Assembly (NCBI GenBank): GCA_039566865.1
Contig: CM076947.1
Span: 1,371,501-1,435,500, forward strand
DNA: 64,000 nucleotides
DNA from: Aurelia coerulea
Lineage: Eukaryota; Cnidaria; Scyphozoa; Semaeostomeae; Ulmaridae
Reading direction: 5' to 3'
Shown piece after piece: positions 10,579-22,339 of the stretch (position 1 is the stretch's first letter; each line of letters begins with the position of its first letter). The notes under the pieces were generated by a model. The model saw nothing but the letters and a program-made list of their open reading frames with translations, was not told the origin of the DNA and made no database searches. A program made the translations under genes and the position numbers.

Positions 10579-11100
10579 CATAGGGCTCAAATCTTTAAAA
10601 AGGTCGGTGTAAAATTCTATTGCAGTTTTCTTTGAAATAAATGAATGGCTTGGAAGGAACTTAGAGTTTTTTACTGAAAATCTACCGTGGCAATTTATTG
10701 AAATCTTCCTTAGTTTGTAGTTTCAAGATGGCAGCATTTATTAAATTTGAGGTTATGACGCCATCAAATCTCTAAATCCTAAACTAGAAAAGCTACAGAT
10801 GTATTTCTGCTTGCCACCATGTTGTAGGCCTTCATAAACTATTGTTTTCTTTCAGGTTACAGAACGTTTCCTCTCTTATTTTAGGATTTACGATGATTCA
10901 AATTTTTTCAAAGTTTTCCATGAATTTTTTCAAAATAGTTAAATTGCTGCCATTTTGAAAAGACTCAAGATATCAAAAAATGTCCATGGCAGATTTACAG
11001 CAAAGTAACATAAGTGCCTTTGAAGCCATCCAATTCAAAGGAATGTGCCATGTAATTGTACACCGACCTTTTTAAAGATTTAAAAGATTTGAGCCCTATG
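10579..11100. mobile_element. MITE with long terminal inverted repeats
   Basis: The left end reads CATAGGGCTCAAATCTTT and then AAAAGGTCGGTGTA. The right end is its inverse complement, TACACCGACCTTTTTAAAG through GAGCCCTATG. The element is about 520 bp and AT-rich inside, with no coding potential. It appears to sit inside an older member of the TTTCTTATAA MITE family whose right part continues to 11503. The target duplication is not clear. Confidence 0.75.
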
Positions 11101-11503
11101 CTTACTATTCAAGAGAGTTTCTTGAATTGATTTTGCATGAAAATTTCGATTTCTTAATGGTAAAAGTTTCTTGACTAATTTTTTGGGTTCTAAAATTGCG
11201 TTATGGTCGAAGTTGATCATACTCTTACACTTTTGGAAAGGCTTACATTTTGCATCAAAATTGTCACACTGCGAAGAAGCCATGCACATTAAGGCAAAGA
11301 ATTACCACTATTTTGCAGTTGAAACGTGATATTCACAAACGCAATGCTGTACGAACCGTAATCTACCGCCGCCGACTCTTATTCTAGAAATAAAATTTTC
11401 GAGTTTCTTAATTGCTCGTTTTAAACGTAGTACAGTACAAGAGCTTCTTAAAAAACTACTTGAGTAACTCGCAGTAAACCAGTTTCTTATGGAAGAAAAC
11501 GTG
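11101..11503 (+). mobile_element. Diverged TTTCTTATAA-family MITE (right part)
   Basis: Spaced GTTTCTT words and the terminal AGTTTCTTATGGAAGAAAACGTG followed by TA match the right end of the family copy at 21578-21953. The left part is disrupted by the element at 10579-11100. Confidence 0.5.
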
Positions 11504-11898
11504 TATTCATGTTATAGATCTTTGCTGCACATATTTCATTCAGTTCATGGTACTCATCGTAAAGATAAAAGATAAAGGAGGAGATCTTAAACAGGCAAAC
11601 AAAATTCTCACCGAAAGTACTCGCTTCAGCTGTGAACGTTCAGTCATAAAACTGGAATGTTTAAGTAAGCAATGCCTAGATATTTATTCTTCGTTGTCCA
11701 TCTCTTGTGACTGACTGCTTGCAACGTCGAATTCTCTCCTCACGTGATAGTTGTTCCAACAGTTGTTTTTCCTTGTCTCAAAGGAACACATGACCAAGGG
11801 GTCACCAGGTTTCAAGCACTTTCCACATTTGAAAGATGCCTTGCGCTTACAAATATGGCACTTTAATTGATAAAAATTGAATTGATAAAAAAGCAGGA

Positions 11899-12268
11899 TT
11901 CGTATGATTGACAGGATGCTCTAAGAGCACTGTCAATCGAATAGAAGGGAATATCGAACAATATCACACAAGAATTGTGGTCTCAGGATCACTTTTTGTT
12001 CATGTGACCAAAAAGCACCTTATACAACATTTCATCATCAATTCATCAGTGGGTTTTGAATACATTTGGCGGCTAGCATATGAAAGGATTTGATTGACAA
12101 GATGCTCTAAGACCGCTGTCAATCGAATAGAAGGAAATATCGAACAACATCACGTAAGAATGGTGGTCTCAGGATCACGTTTTTGTTCACGTGACCAAAA
12201 AGCACCTTATACAACATTTCATCATAAATTCATTGGTGGGTTTTGAATATATTTGGCGGTTAACATCA
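11899..12268 (+). repeat. Two-copy tandem duplication, unit about 185 bp
   Basis: GATTGACAGGATGCTCTAAG and the sequence after it recur about 185 bp later as GATTGACAAGATGCTCTAAG. Both copies share a CAATCGAATAGAAGG block and a TTTTGAATA(C/T)ATTTGGCGG end. Each carries the short inverted pair TTGACA...TGTCAA at its start. The array lies just upstream of the Mutator-domain transposase and could be part of that element's terminus. Confidence 0.8.
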
Positions 12269-12342
12269 TTTTGAAAGCTTGCCTCGTCAAAAGTTAGTCA
12301 GTTGCGAAGAAGCCTCATCATGGAAGGTCATCAAAACTGCTG

Positions 12343-13680
12343 GTGTCTACCCTGTCGGGAAGCCGACCTGCAGCAGTACTCAGGGATGAGAATGAACAGA
12401 TTGCTGTCCATGTTTCGCTGGGATCTGCGGGAGGAAACATCACAAGCGCTGGATGCTACCTTCGCAAGTGTGATGAGCCGTATTGTTGCCCTAAAGCCTT
12501 CAAGATGGTTGCCGAGAAAGAAACTGGCTACAGGCAGGTGAAACGTCAGCTGGAAGTAATCTTTGAAGGAAGGATATTTCAAGGAAAGATTGCAAAGCTT
12601 GCACATAGGATCAATAATTCTTGTTGGGTGTACAAGAATTTCAACAAGATCTCTGAGAATGTGCAGAGCGGTCCTCTTTTGGACATTCGTCGATTTAGAA
12701 GGCCTGCAGATCTGGGATTACATATCTACAGAGATGAGGGCTTCGACGATCTTGAGCACAAAGACAAATGCAGCATAAACCATACAGGCTCCTCCGACAA
12801 TATGGAGACAAAGGGTCCCAAAGAGATATTTTTGCGTTCAGTCTCAACAAGGAACCTAAAATATACAACATTTGTTGGTGATGGGGACAGTGACTGCTTT
12901 GCGAATGTAAATGAAGAATGCTACACAAATTTCAAAGAGGATTATGTAGTTATCAAAGAAGAGTGTGTTGGGCATGTGCAAAGGTGTCTTGGCACAGCAC
13001 TGTGCAGATATAAACTCAATATGGAAGGGAAAAAGCTAACTGATGGCAAAGGTGTTGGTGGACCAGGACGTCTGACAGACAGAGTGGTAGATCAGATGCA
13101 AAATTTGTATGGTCAAGCAATCAGAAAAAATTATGGTAACATTGAGGGCATGAAGAAGGATATTTTTGCCATATTGTCACACATTGTCACAGAAGATGCT
13201 ATGAGTTTGGAAGAGCAGCATAGGAATCGCCCAATTGGTGACCAAAGTTGGTGCAAATTCTGGAGTGATAGGGCCAAATACAATGATGGAAAGAGGTTAT
13301 CTGCATTTTTCATGGCAGAGCTTAAACCAATATTCACAATGCTTTCAAATGAGACATTACTGAGTTGCTGTCTGTTGGGTATCACTCAGAATTAAAATGA
13401 AGCTGTGAATGGTGTCTTATGCAGCAGATGTCCTAAAACAAAGTTATGTGGTAGAACAAGGCTTGTGATGGCTGTTTCTGAAACTGTTTGCCATTTCAAC
13501 ATTGGTGCTGGTTCCACACTATCTTTAATGGAGCCTATATAGATGTAGAGCCAGGCTCAAATATGCTTTCTGCTTTGCGGTTTGAAGATAGTAATAGGAT
13601 AAAAGAAGCAGCAAGCAAAGTTTCAGAGCAGGCAAGGTTGTTGAGGAGGAGGTCACTTGCGCTGGTCATCATACCAAATC
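12343..13680 (+). pseudogene. Mutator-like transposase domain protein, decayed
   Basis: The 350-codon frame contains blocks I recognise from the Mutator-like transposase family abundant in cnidarians: TTFVGDGDSDCF, IKEECVGHVQRCLGTALCRY, GPGRLTDRVVDQMQNLYGQA and DQSWCKFWSDRAKYNDGKR. The Asp of VGDGD is probably catalytic. A stop at 13393, within GITQN-stop-NEA, ends the frame. Conserved sequence continues past it and after a further shift (SETVCHFNIGAGS, GSNMLSALRFEDSNRIKEAA) to about 13680, where a MITE relic begins. The original protein was therefore longer and this copy is inactive. The N-terminus is uncertain. Confidence 0.75.
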
Positions 13681-13727
13681 AGAAGGAGTGTGCTTGTTCT
13701 CTTTGGATCAGTAATCCAATAAGGATA

Positions 13728-13822
13728 AGTTTCTTAGCCTTTTCAATTCAGGTAGGGTTGTTTCTTAACTTTCGAAAAATTGGGCATACTGTTTCTTACA
13801 AGCAGTTTCCTATAAAAAAATG
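13728..13822 (-). mobile_element. Half-copy of a TTTCTTATAA-family MITE
   Basis: The sequence is the inverse complement of the left part of the complete element at 54377-54774, sharing AGGTAGGGTTGTTTCTTA and the CGAAAAATTG block. It ends at the terminus next to TA. It separates the Mutator-like pseudogene from the helicase fragment. Confidence 0.65.
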
Positions 13823-13890
13823 ATTGTATTCACATTCATTTTATTTAACTGTTGCTACATCTTAAGTTTTACAGTTTTAAGTTTTGCCAT

Positions 13891-14580
13891 TTTGATGAAT
13901 GCATTTTATAGCTACGGGAAGACAGGAAGAGCTGTTAGATCAATGGAAGCAAGCCATGCTACTCTCGTTAATTACCCAATATGCACTGGTTCAAAAAATA
14001 TAACAAAATAAATGAAAGCTTACTGCCGAAATGGGGTAAAATGCAGGCGGGAATTTATATTTGTCAATTTTCCAGGAGAAAGGCAAGTAGTCACTCCTAT
14101 GCATACCTGCTGTGATATTTGTGCGTTAAGTTGCAAGTGTGGCCGTGAAAATAGACAATGTGCCCTCAGAGCTTCATGTGCCCTCAGAGCTTCATGTGCC
14201 CTCAGAGACCCAAGCTTCATCAGAACAAGTTAGAACATTTTTTGAATTAAAGTCGAAAGGAGGTAGAAGACACTTCACAGAGTTGTCGTGATAATCAAAC
14301 AACAAAAATGATGTTGGATGGGAAGCAGTACCTTTTTGATAAGCTTGCTGAATTTTGTGCAAGACATTTGCCTAAGCATGAAAAATGTGGGAAAGTGTTT
14401 ATTGAAATAGATATTGCATGAGGATGGCCTGCAAACTTAGTTAACAAGATTGTAGAGCCAAAGGACATTGAAAAGATCTGTGTTATTTATGATGATGATG
14501 TCTTTAGTGCCAATATTTGAGCTTATAGAAGAAAGTCATTAAATAGGAAGTATTTACAAGCCATAAAAAATATAAATATC
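13891..14580 (+). pseudogene. C-terminal fragment of a RecQ-type DEAD helicase
   Basis: The first part reads SYGKTGRAVRSMEASHATLV, resembling helicase motif VI and the sequence after it (GRAGRDG..SHA). A stop interrupts, then MKAYCRNGVKCRREF and HTCCDICALSCKCG give the zinc-binding cysteines of RecQ-like proteins. Further degraded coding-like sequence, with stops, reaches about 14580. All N-terminal helicase motifs are missing. RecQ-like copies like this are frequent in cnidarian genomes, often next to transposons. Confidence 0.6.
14165..14210 (+). repeat. 18-bp tandem repeat, about 2.5 units
   Basis: The unit TGCCCTCAGAGCTTCATG is repeated directly after the RecQ-type cysteine cluster, expanding a CALRAS motif in frame. 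This looks like slippage in dead coding sequence. Confidence 0.9.
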
Positions 14581-14744
14581 CGAAAATTAGGCGTTTTACA
14601 TCCGAAAACGTGAAGATCGGACCTTCCCCCTTCTAAAACCTTCCTGCCCCCCAGATGTTTCATCTAAATCTCTCATTGTTTAGATATCCATGAAAATGTT
14701 ATTAAGGAAGCGGTATTTACTGTAAACAATGACAATATTCGCTC

Positions 14745-14778
14745 TTACGAGGTGACTTTGCCGAAGTCACCTCGTAAG
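14745..14778. other. Short perfect hairpin
   Basis: TTACGAGGTGACTTT, a 4-base loop (GCCG), then AAGTCACCTCGTAA. It could form a stable stem in DNA or RNA. No U-tract or gene context supports a terminator. Confidence 0.7.
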
Positions 14779-14805
14779 GTACGGATACAAAAATTTTTGA
14801 ACATA

Positions 14806-16483
14806 GGCCGCGGTCACACTGTACTATTCCAAGCATCCTTTTTGCTAATCCGTATTTGTTCTTACATCATGCCACCGGTCACACATGATTTTTTATAAGG
14901 ATGCTTTAGTACCCTCAAGGAATTAATAGGTCAAGAAAATAACATGCACATTTATAACACGCAGAGTATATTTCCCGCCAAAATTTCACTATTTATGCTT
15001 CTTGGTTCGCGCCAATTTAAAATTTCTTTATTCGTTATCATGATGGAGCTACAATCGTCTATCTTGTTTCTTGTCATGGTTTATCGATTTATTGCAAATT
15101 CAAGAGCATCAGCGTTATTGAACGCGAACAACAAGGCAACACAATAATAAACGAAGATGTTGTTGAAAACAATGGCAAAGATCTTCGTAAATTAATAAAA
15201 AACTTTCTAAGAAACAATTGAATTGAACAGAATCAAAATCTAACATAAATATAATCACGATAATGAAGTTTTACAAGTTTTATAAGCAAATAATTTTAAA
15301 TAATAAAAATTGACAATGCAATATAAACATTACTTTTTATCCAAAAGAGTTGCCAACTGCATAAAAAATTCTCTGTCCCGTTGTTTTTCCTCGGCCGCTG
15401 CTTTTCTCTGCTGCTCTTCCAGCTCCACCAAAAACTCTCTGTTCCTCTGGTCAGATTCCGCAAATGCTTCCATCTGCCTCTCTTGCATTTCCAAAAATTT
15501 GTCTTTGAAATTTTCTTTTACTTTTTTTGCCTTTTTTCCATCATTATCCATACAGTTCTTTCTTTTTTCGCTATTTTCTTGCCATTATCAACAACATCAT
15601 CATCTTGATTTCTCTCCTCTTCAGCCTCTATCCCTTCTTCAACCACATTTCTATTTTCGTCGTTATTTTCCTCCTCGACAGCTTCTCTTACCAAGTCCAG
15701 TTTGACTATAGGCCTGCCTGATAATATTTCATCAAAATCGTTGTAGAATTGAGGAAAGTCTGGAGCTGCACCACTCTTTTTATTGCTATCCTTTGCTTTC
15801 TTGTAGGTGTCTTTTAAATTCGAAAGTTTTTTCTTGGCCTGATTGACAGTTTTTTTAGGTCCATTTTTGTTAATATTATTTGTAATTTTTGTCCATGCCG
15901 GCCGATTGCGACTGCTTTCCAGCTCGGTGACATTTTCTTTCCACTCTTTAATCAGGCTTCTTGCTTGAATCTCGGACCAGCGACAATTTTTTTTCTTTTC
16001 ATCTTCGTTTGCAACTTCATTCCCTGGATTCAAGTTCATACGCGCATTCTCGTAGCGTTCAAATTCAATTTGCTGCAAATACATTTGGTACTGAAACGGA
16101 TTTTGCTGAGAATTGCCTCCAGATCCGGAAGGGTACGACATGATTGTATTGTAAATTTTGCTGGTTGAATTTTCAGTGAAAAATTTATGAATGAAAAGAA
16201 TTGTACGTGTGCGCTTTATTTTTTGTCAACCGCCATAGGACACACACATCAAGGACACACACATCAGTAATCCTTTATGGAAACAGAACATCCTGATTTT
16301 GTTTATTTAGAACGCATAACAAGTATTTAGCATGGTTTTGGGAAGGTACAGAGCATCCCAAAGGATTAAGGGGATTTGCTTTGAAAATGCAAAAAACCGA
16401 CCAAATTCCAGAAATGTTTAGCAAGGCCATTAGTACAACACCTTTTAAGAAAGCATGCTTAAAAGCATAGTGTGACCGCGACC
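14806..16483. mobile_element. TIR element carrying a Myb/SANT gene (Harbinger-like)
   Basis: Left terminus GGCCGCGGTCACACTGTACT; right terminus, inverse complement, AGTGTGACCGCGACC, with a further inverted AAGCAT/ATGCTT segment inside. ATA flanks both borders (14803-14805, 16484-16486), giving a 3-bp duplication. The only protein inside is a Myb/SANT-like one on the minus strand. No nuclease is present, so movement would need a transposase supplied elsewhere. Confidence 0.7.
15330..16141 (-). pseudogene. Myb/SANT-like (trihelix) DNA-binding protein, one frameshift
   Basis: It starts MSYPSGSGGNSQQNPFQYQM, with a Gln-rich leader. A trihelix/Myb-SANT_4-type domain covers about residues 50-140, beginning CRWSEIQARSLIKEWKENV and including WTKITNNINKNG and LKDTYKKAKD. 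An acidic linker follows. Near 15530-15550 the frame shifts into a Lys/Glu-rich coiled coil (KDKFLEMQERQMEAFAE) ending LLDKK. A single-base change would unite both parts, so decay is recent or the change is an assembly error. The role is probably binding the element's TIRs together with a Harbinger transposase. Confidence 0.65.
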
Positions 16484-16845
16484 ATAGCCACATAAGAAAG
16501 CTATTTTCTTATGTCTATATTTTAAGGCAGGTAGCTAGATTGCCATAAAAGTTGATATAAAGAGATTTTACAGCAATAACTAATTTTTGTCGAACGATAT
16601 TTTTACGGGCCCCTTTGAGGCCCGGGCCCCGGACCTTTTACCCCCTCCAACCCCCCTCTCAACGGTCCTGGTCCTTTCATTTTAAACGATTGCTTATACT
16701 AGAACATCATCTCCACTTGATACAACACGAACAGAATAATAACAGTTAAACAGGGAAAGGGGAGTCGCTGCGACGGTATTCTTATTCCCTTTTACTATTG
16801 CTATGACATACCTGAAACCCAACTAAAGACGAAGTTCTCTACTTT
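16484..16845. other. No gene recognised
   Basis: Non-coding sequence with a GC-rich patch near 16608-16635 containing GGGCCC palindromes. Confidence 0.4.
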
Positions 16846-16849
16846 TTCA

Positions 16850-17660
16850 CTTAGTGAAACCTTTGACACAAAAGAGTGGGAAACGAGTGGGAAAACTTTT
16901 GACCTGGTTTGTTGGCAACTTGGCAAGGAAATTGTACCCGGGCCCTGGATCCTCTTGTCCATTCCGTTGATTTCCCTAAATTAATTGGTTTTATGGCCTA
17001 AGCTAAGATTTGCTACATGCCGTCAGATTTGCCCTTAGCATAGAAGATTCAAGGAGCTGCAAGAACGGCTAACGCACAGCGTGTGTAGAGGGATAGTTGG
17101 TCTATCATATCATGAAAAAATATCGGAAATAGCTGTCACTGTTGCTGAGAAAACGTAGGTAGTATCGAATCTGGGTCTGAATGGCACGTCGCGGAAAAGA
17201 AGGGATACCAACGTTGGATCGCGCTGAGCTTTGCTTTGACGTATTTGTTGCAGACTGGCTCTAATTATCAAAAACATATTATTTGAAAATAGCTTACATA
17301 TAAGAGATGGATTCTGCATAATTTATAACTGATAAAATCTTAAGCAGAAAAATTTAAATTGAAATAAAACTGAAACTTGATCACCGTTGGTATCCCTGCT
17401 GATTCCCTCGAATCTGATTCTGGTCATAGGGGCATTCAACCTCGAATGGAACCATTGAAATAAAGCTGGAACCTTACTTCCGCTGGTAGCCCTGCTGTTT
17501 CCTCGAATCCGATTCTGACCTTTGGACCCCCAGAATCAGATTGGAGAAAAATTTTAGTTGTTGCTGTTGTTTAGTTATTTACTAATGCTCATATGAACAA
17601 TTGTGTACACCTTTTGGTGAGATGAGAAATTGTGCATGATTGCTCAGTAAACGCTATTTT
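16850..17660 (+). repeat. Long direct repeat, left copy (partner 34655-35420)
   Basis: Starting near AAAGAGTGGGAA and ending near TTGCTCAGTAAACGCTAT, this block reappears in the same orientation at about 34655-35420 with high identity (for example CCTCTTGTCCATTCCGTTGA and GCTAACGCACAGCGTGTGTA in both). The copies bracket the large MULE but lie outside its target duplications. No good coding frame is evident. They may be two copies of a dispersed repeat or the LTRs of a larger unit. Confidence 0.8.
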
Positions 17661-17689
17661 TATTTAAATTTCGGTGTTTTAGTAGTAAA

Positions 17690-18019
17690 AGTTTTTTAAT
17701 TAGTTTCTTATATTTTATGCCTGAAATTGTGGTATTGTTCGAAGTTGAGCCTTCTTCTCGAGAAAGGGCTTCCATGTTGCATTGACATTGTCACCAAGAA
17801 GAAGCCATGCACATCAAGGCAAAAATTTACCAATTTTGCAGTTAAAAGTAAAGAAAAGACGAATGTACCTTCGTTAGAGAGACATAGAATGAGAGAGACA
17901 TACAGAAATAAAGTTTTAGAGTTTCTTAACTGTTCTTGAGCGAAGTACTAGAGTTTCTTAAATTATTGGTCATCGTAGTACTAGTTCCTTATAAACCAGT
18001 TTCTTATAAAAAAGACGTG
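17690..18019 (+). mobile_element. TTTCTTATAA-family MITE, partial
   Basis: The right end AGTTTCTTATAAAAAAGACGTG followed by TA, and several spaced GTTTCTTA words, match the family. The left terminus is not clearly preserved. It shares an internal CATTGTCACC/GAAGAAGCCATGCACAT segment with the copy at 11101-11503 in the same orientation. Confidence 0.55.
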
Positions 18020-18710
18020 TATCTGTGGCTGGATTGGAAATTGAAGGAAGTTCATCAATGGAAACTAGTACTGAATATCTTGTTAATCCACCATGGCAGT
18101 TTCTTTGTTTGCTCCGCAAAATTCATTGCTAATTTGATAAGCGAAATTCAACGGTTATCACGTAATAAAATATATTAGCTTTGACAACTCTCAAATTAAA
18201 GCATTTCTCTTTTTGAGAGAAATAACTGACATTGCAGGCTTTGTGTGGTCTTAACTTTGGAAGGATTCTCGAAGCAAAATCATTTTGTTGTTTATTTTGC
18301 GTACATAACATCAATTGTGGTGTCAAGAGACGGATGAGACGTGCTCGTTCCTTTTCAAGCTTTACTATTTAAAGAATTCTTTAAATAGTACAACCAACAG
18401 GGCAGACATCGAACATTTTGATGCGGAATCTTGAGATATAAAAGCATCTCAAACCTGGGGGCAGGGCACGACACTTCAAGGACACTTTTTTTTATTAAGC
18501 TAAAGGGGCAATTCCTGAAAATAGAAACGACACCTCTTTATTGATTACAAAATCTTGGGGGCACATGCTCTCAGTGCCCCCGGTCCCAGCCCACGCAATT
18601 AGTAAGTATTTATCAAAAATACGCGGTAAATTCAATAATTCCTGCGAGACTCTATCTTTTAACGCTAAGAAATCCATGTCCTATACACCATTTCTCCTTC
18701 AAAATCTTCC
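18020..18710. other. No gene recognised
   Basis: AT-rich flank left of the MULE. A short palindrome (TTTAAAGAATTCTTTAAA) lies near 18367. Only short frames are present. Confidence 0.4.
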
Positions 18711-18720
18711 AAAAGTAGAC
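18711..18720 (+). repeat. Target-site duplication of the MULE, left
   Basis: AAAAGTAGAC, identical to 34307-34316, immediately outside the terminal inverted repeat. Confidence 0.9.
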
Positions 18721-19790
18721 GGTAAGGCCGAAAAGTCGGAGATGTCGGAGATGTCGGAGATGTTGGAGCAATTTCTCAAACTTTTTCATCTCTGACTTTT
18801 CGTTTTTCCCCTATATGCTATAAACGAAAAGTTGGAGATGTCGGAGCAGGGATTTTTCTCCATTAATTCAGTAAATTCTCATTGTAAAATGCCCTTCTTA
18901 GGCAGTTTCCCATGCTTTGTAGCATTGTTGTTCGAAAATAGCCTCGGAGATTTTCCTCCGACTTTTCGTTTTTCCCCTATATGCCATAAACGAAAAGTCG
19001 GAGATGTCGGAGCAGGGATTTTTTTCCCTTGATTCAGTAAATTCTCATTGTAAAATGTCCTTCTTCTAAGGCAGTTTCTCAGACTTTGTAGCATTGTTGT
19101 TCGAAAATAGCCTCGGAGATTTTCCTCCGACTTTTCGTTTTTCCCCTATATGCTATAAACGAAAAGTCAGAGATGTCGGAGCAGGGATTTTTCTCCATTA
19201 ATTCAGTAAATTCTCATTGTAAAATGCCCTTCTTCTTAGGCAGTTTCCCATGCTTTGTAGCATTGTTGCTCGAAAATAGCCTTGGAGATCTTCCTCCGAC
19301 TTTTCGTTTTTCCCCTATATGCTATAAACGAAAAGTCGGAGATATCGGAGCAGGGATTTTTTTCCCTTAATTCAGTAAATTCTCATTGTAAAATGTCCTT
19401 CTTCTTAGGCAGTTTCCCATGCTTTGTAGCATTGTTGTTCGAAAATAGCCTCGGAGATTTTCCTCCGACTTTTCGTTTTTCCCCTATATGCCATAAACGA
19501 AAAGTCGGAGATGTCGGAGCAGGGATTTTTTTCCCTTCATTCAGTAAATTCTCATTGTAAAATGCCCTTCTTCTTAGGCAGTTTCCCACGCTTTTGTAGC
19601 ATTGTTGTTCGAAAATAGCCTCGGAGATTTTCCTCCGACTTTTCGTTTTTCTCCTATATGCTATAAACGAAAAATCGGAGATGTCGGAGCTGGGATTTTT
19701 CTCCCTTCATTCAATAAATTCTGATTGTAAATTGCCCTTCTTCTAAGGCAGTTTCCCACACTTCGTAGCAGTATAGTGTTGACAAATTCG
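18721..19790 (+). repeat. Left subterminal array, 169-bp unit, about 6 copies
   Basis: TAAATTCTCATTGTAAAATG recurs six times at about 169-bp intervals. Each unit contains a hairpin: CTCCGACTTTTCGTTT, a short spacer with CCCCTATATGC, then AAACGAAAAGTCGGAG. Long open frames across the array are a by-product of the repeat and not genes. Confidence 0.95.
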
Positions 19791-21230
19791 TCGACATTGC
19801 TTTGAACATTGCATTACTTTTTCGACATCTTAATAGAAAAACGGGTAATTATATAATGAAAATATTAAAATTTTAAGAAACTCATGGGAAACTTTCGGGA
19901 GCAAAAATGTGCTAAAATTTCAGGAACCAACTACCAGCCCTGGTCCTCATTTCCTATCAAAATTAGGAACATAATTACTGTAATCATAGGCGTAGGAGAC
20001 GGGGAGCGGGGGGCTGGTGGGGCTGTAACCCCCCAAACGTTGGAAAAATTTGCAAAATCGGGCAGAAACCCGGCTTAAGTCGCAAAATTTTTTTGCCTCA
20101 GAAGGCATCGTTGTTTACATTTCCGTTTTGCACTGTCTTGTACAAATGGATACATTTGAATCTTCTTCAACGACCATTAGGTTTGAGTAGTACAGCCCCT
20201 CAATCTTATCTTCCCCTACGCTCATGACTGTAATGGTCTTGGCCCACAAAGAGATTATCAAAATTACTTAAATTAAACTAGCTACACTAGTCCCTCAATT
20301 TCGCTGTTGTTGTCGTTGCTGATGGCCGACAAATCAGTTCTAAGGAGCATACAGAGATTGTGTAGCTAGTCTAATCTAAAATATGCCTCAGAAGGCATCG
20401 TTGTTTTGCATCTCCGTTTTGCACTGTGTCGTACAAATGGATACATTTGAATCTTCTTAAACGACCATTAGGTTTGAGTAGTACAAAAACAATGACACAA
20501 CAAAGTTTTGCCTTTTTTTCAATCACAAACAAAATAATTATAACTGCATAGACTTAGGCTGTAAAGACCCAGCTTTTGTCGTGCCAAATTTAATTGTTTC
20601 TTTCGCCGGACGAGAAGGCAAAAATGTGCTAAACTAAATGTTTCCATTGTTTCTCAGGAAGCCCCTTTTTCAAAATGGCCAAAAAATAAGAAAGCTGCGA
20701 AGGAGCATGACAACAGTGCAACGTCAACGTATACAACCCTAGTCTGCGCTGAGCGCCCATTTTTTGCCAAACGAAATTGATTAAGTTTAACGCGACAAAA
20801 GGAGGGCTTCATATCGATGGCTGCCATAGCAGGAAAGGAGATGAAGTCATCGAGTTCCAATCCAAATGCGACAGCCACTTACAACAACAGAACAATCTAC
20901 CTTTGATCCTGAAAAAAGCCAACTCAACTGGGTGTCCCCAAATGCGCTTTTCGGCAGGAATACTTTAGAGATTGTATCCCAGACACGTGGGTTTATTTTT
21001 GCAAAGCGGAAAACTGACTTCTTCCAAATCATCCATCATTTAACGCTAGTATCATAGCTTCGCCCTTTGTTTTCACGCTATCAGTTCCAAATCGCAATTC
21101 GGGTCATGAGCTATAGGACACCATGCGCATATCAGTGTGGAATTCTAATCAGAGCGAGCCACCTTAAGCGTTGATCTAAATGTAGATCTGCACTCAATGG
21201 TGCTCAATTACTGAAAATTTTAAAATCACG
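19791..21230. other. No confident gene; a 110-bp direct duplication inside
   Basis: This is where the C-terminal exon of the MULE transposase (remainder of SWIM plus C-terminal zinc cluster) should lie, but no minus-strand frame with the expected motifs could be found. Frames around 20640-21060 on either strand look partly coding but match nothing I know. Confidence 0.4.
20092..20490 (+). repeat. Direct repeat pair of about 110 bp
   Basis: GCCTCAGAAGGCATCGTTGT through GTTTGAGTAGTACA occurs at about 20094-20192 and again at about 20384-20485 with a few differences, separated by about 190 bp of unrelated sequence. Confidence 0.85.
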
Positions 21231-21350
21231 AACTGAAATGTTCGTGAGGGCACGAGTAAAAGACATGAAAAATTGTCATGGAACCTGTAAGAAACTCATA
21301 AAAACACTGAGCACTAACATCTAAAAATAGGAAATTGTTGATACTGGCCG
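21231..21350 (+). mobile_element. TTTCTTATAA-family MITE fragment
   Basis: It matches the inner right portion of the neighbouring complete copy (TTCGTGAGGGCAC, GGAACCTGTAAGAAACTC, GATACTGGCC). Both ends are missing. Confidence 0.55.
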
Positions 21351-21577
21351 AAGTTGTGACCGGCTCTTTACATTAGATCCGACATGAAATTCATGTCGCT
21401 TTTTAATGCCAGAAGCTATAATGCCATTCAATGAAAAATTTCGTATAGACATATGAAAATATCGTTTGACGAATAACTAAAGGTCTGTCAAAAGTAGGGG
21501 AGACCCAGGCTAGTTGTAACACTTTTTGGGAAAAGATCATTTTATCCTTACAAGCAACACGCATGCCACTCACAATA

Positions 21578-21953
21578 CACGTATATCTTTTATAAGAAAC
21601 TGTTCATAAGAAAATCAAATCTCGGATCCCCAAAATATCAAGAAACTCCAATTCTGTTAAAATATAAGTTAAGAGACTATTCATTTTGATAAATGAAATC
21701 TTTAACATATTTTACTTCACTTTCACTTGCTTCCTGCATAACATTACTTGGAAGGTACTTGAGTAATGTCTAAACGTTGGAAAGGCTTAAAAACCCTTGT
21801 TTTGAAACGTACAGAGTGGAACAGGTAGTGAACATGAAGATTGTTATGGAACATCTAAGAAACTCGTAAGAAACTCTGAGTACTCAAAATTTGATAATTT
21901 TAAGAAACTTGCAATACTGGCCCAAATTCTTAGCTTCTTATAAAAAATACGTG
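21578..21953. mobile_element. Complete TTTCTTATAA-family MITE with TA target site
   Basis: Ends CACGTATATCTTTTATAAGA and TTCTTATAAAAAATACGTG are flanked by TA on both sides (21576-21577, 21954-21955), a Tc1/mariner-type signature. About 376 bp, non-coding, with many spaced AAGAAAC words. This is the reference copy for the family in this window. Confidence 0.75.
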
Positions 21954-22339
21954 TATAAAAAATGGCATTATCTGGCAAAAAACAAACAATATTTATTTAA
22001 AAATGTAATTCTAGACCTCAATAGCTAGCTTTACCTTAAAACAAATATTTTGGAAATCTGAAACTGAACAGCAGAAATAAGAACACTAAAGTCAATATAA
22101 TATGAGAACACCAATGACTGTTCTCTTCCTGGAATTAAGACGATTACATAAGGCTGCAAATAACTTTTGGTCCAGGCGCTCCAAGTAGCCCTGATCACCC
22201 TACATAATACACGATTGGGGGATTGTGGAATGCTACAAACTGACCTCCACGAACAGTATCAAGTTCTAGTTTCGCAGAATTATTGTGTACACTTTTGCCT
22301 GTCCATCTTCCATCCAGCGGCGAAGATAAAGAAAATTGT

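Noticed and set aside
18721..19790. Possible CRISPR array from regularly spaced repeats
   Set aside because: Units are 169 bp and nearly identical throughout with no unique spacers, in a eukaryotic genome, at the end of a transposon.
20654..21057. Several opposed 60-75-codon frames as the missing C-terminal exon of the MULE transposase
   Set aside because: None contains the expected remainder of the SWIM finger or a C-terminal zinc cluster, and the frames conflict on both strands.
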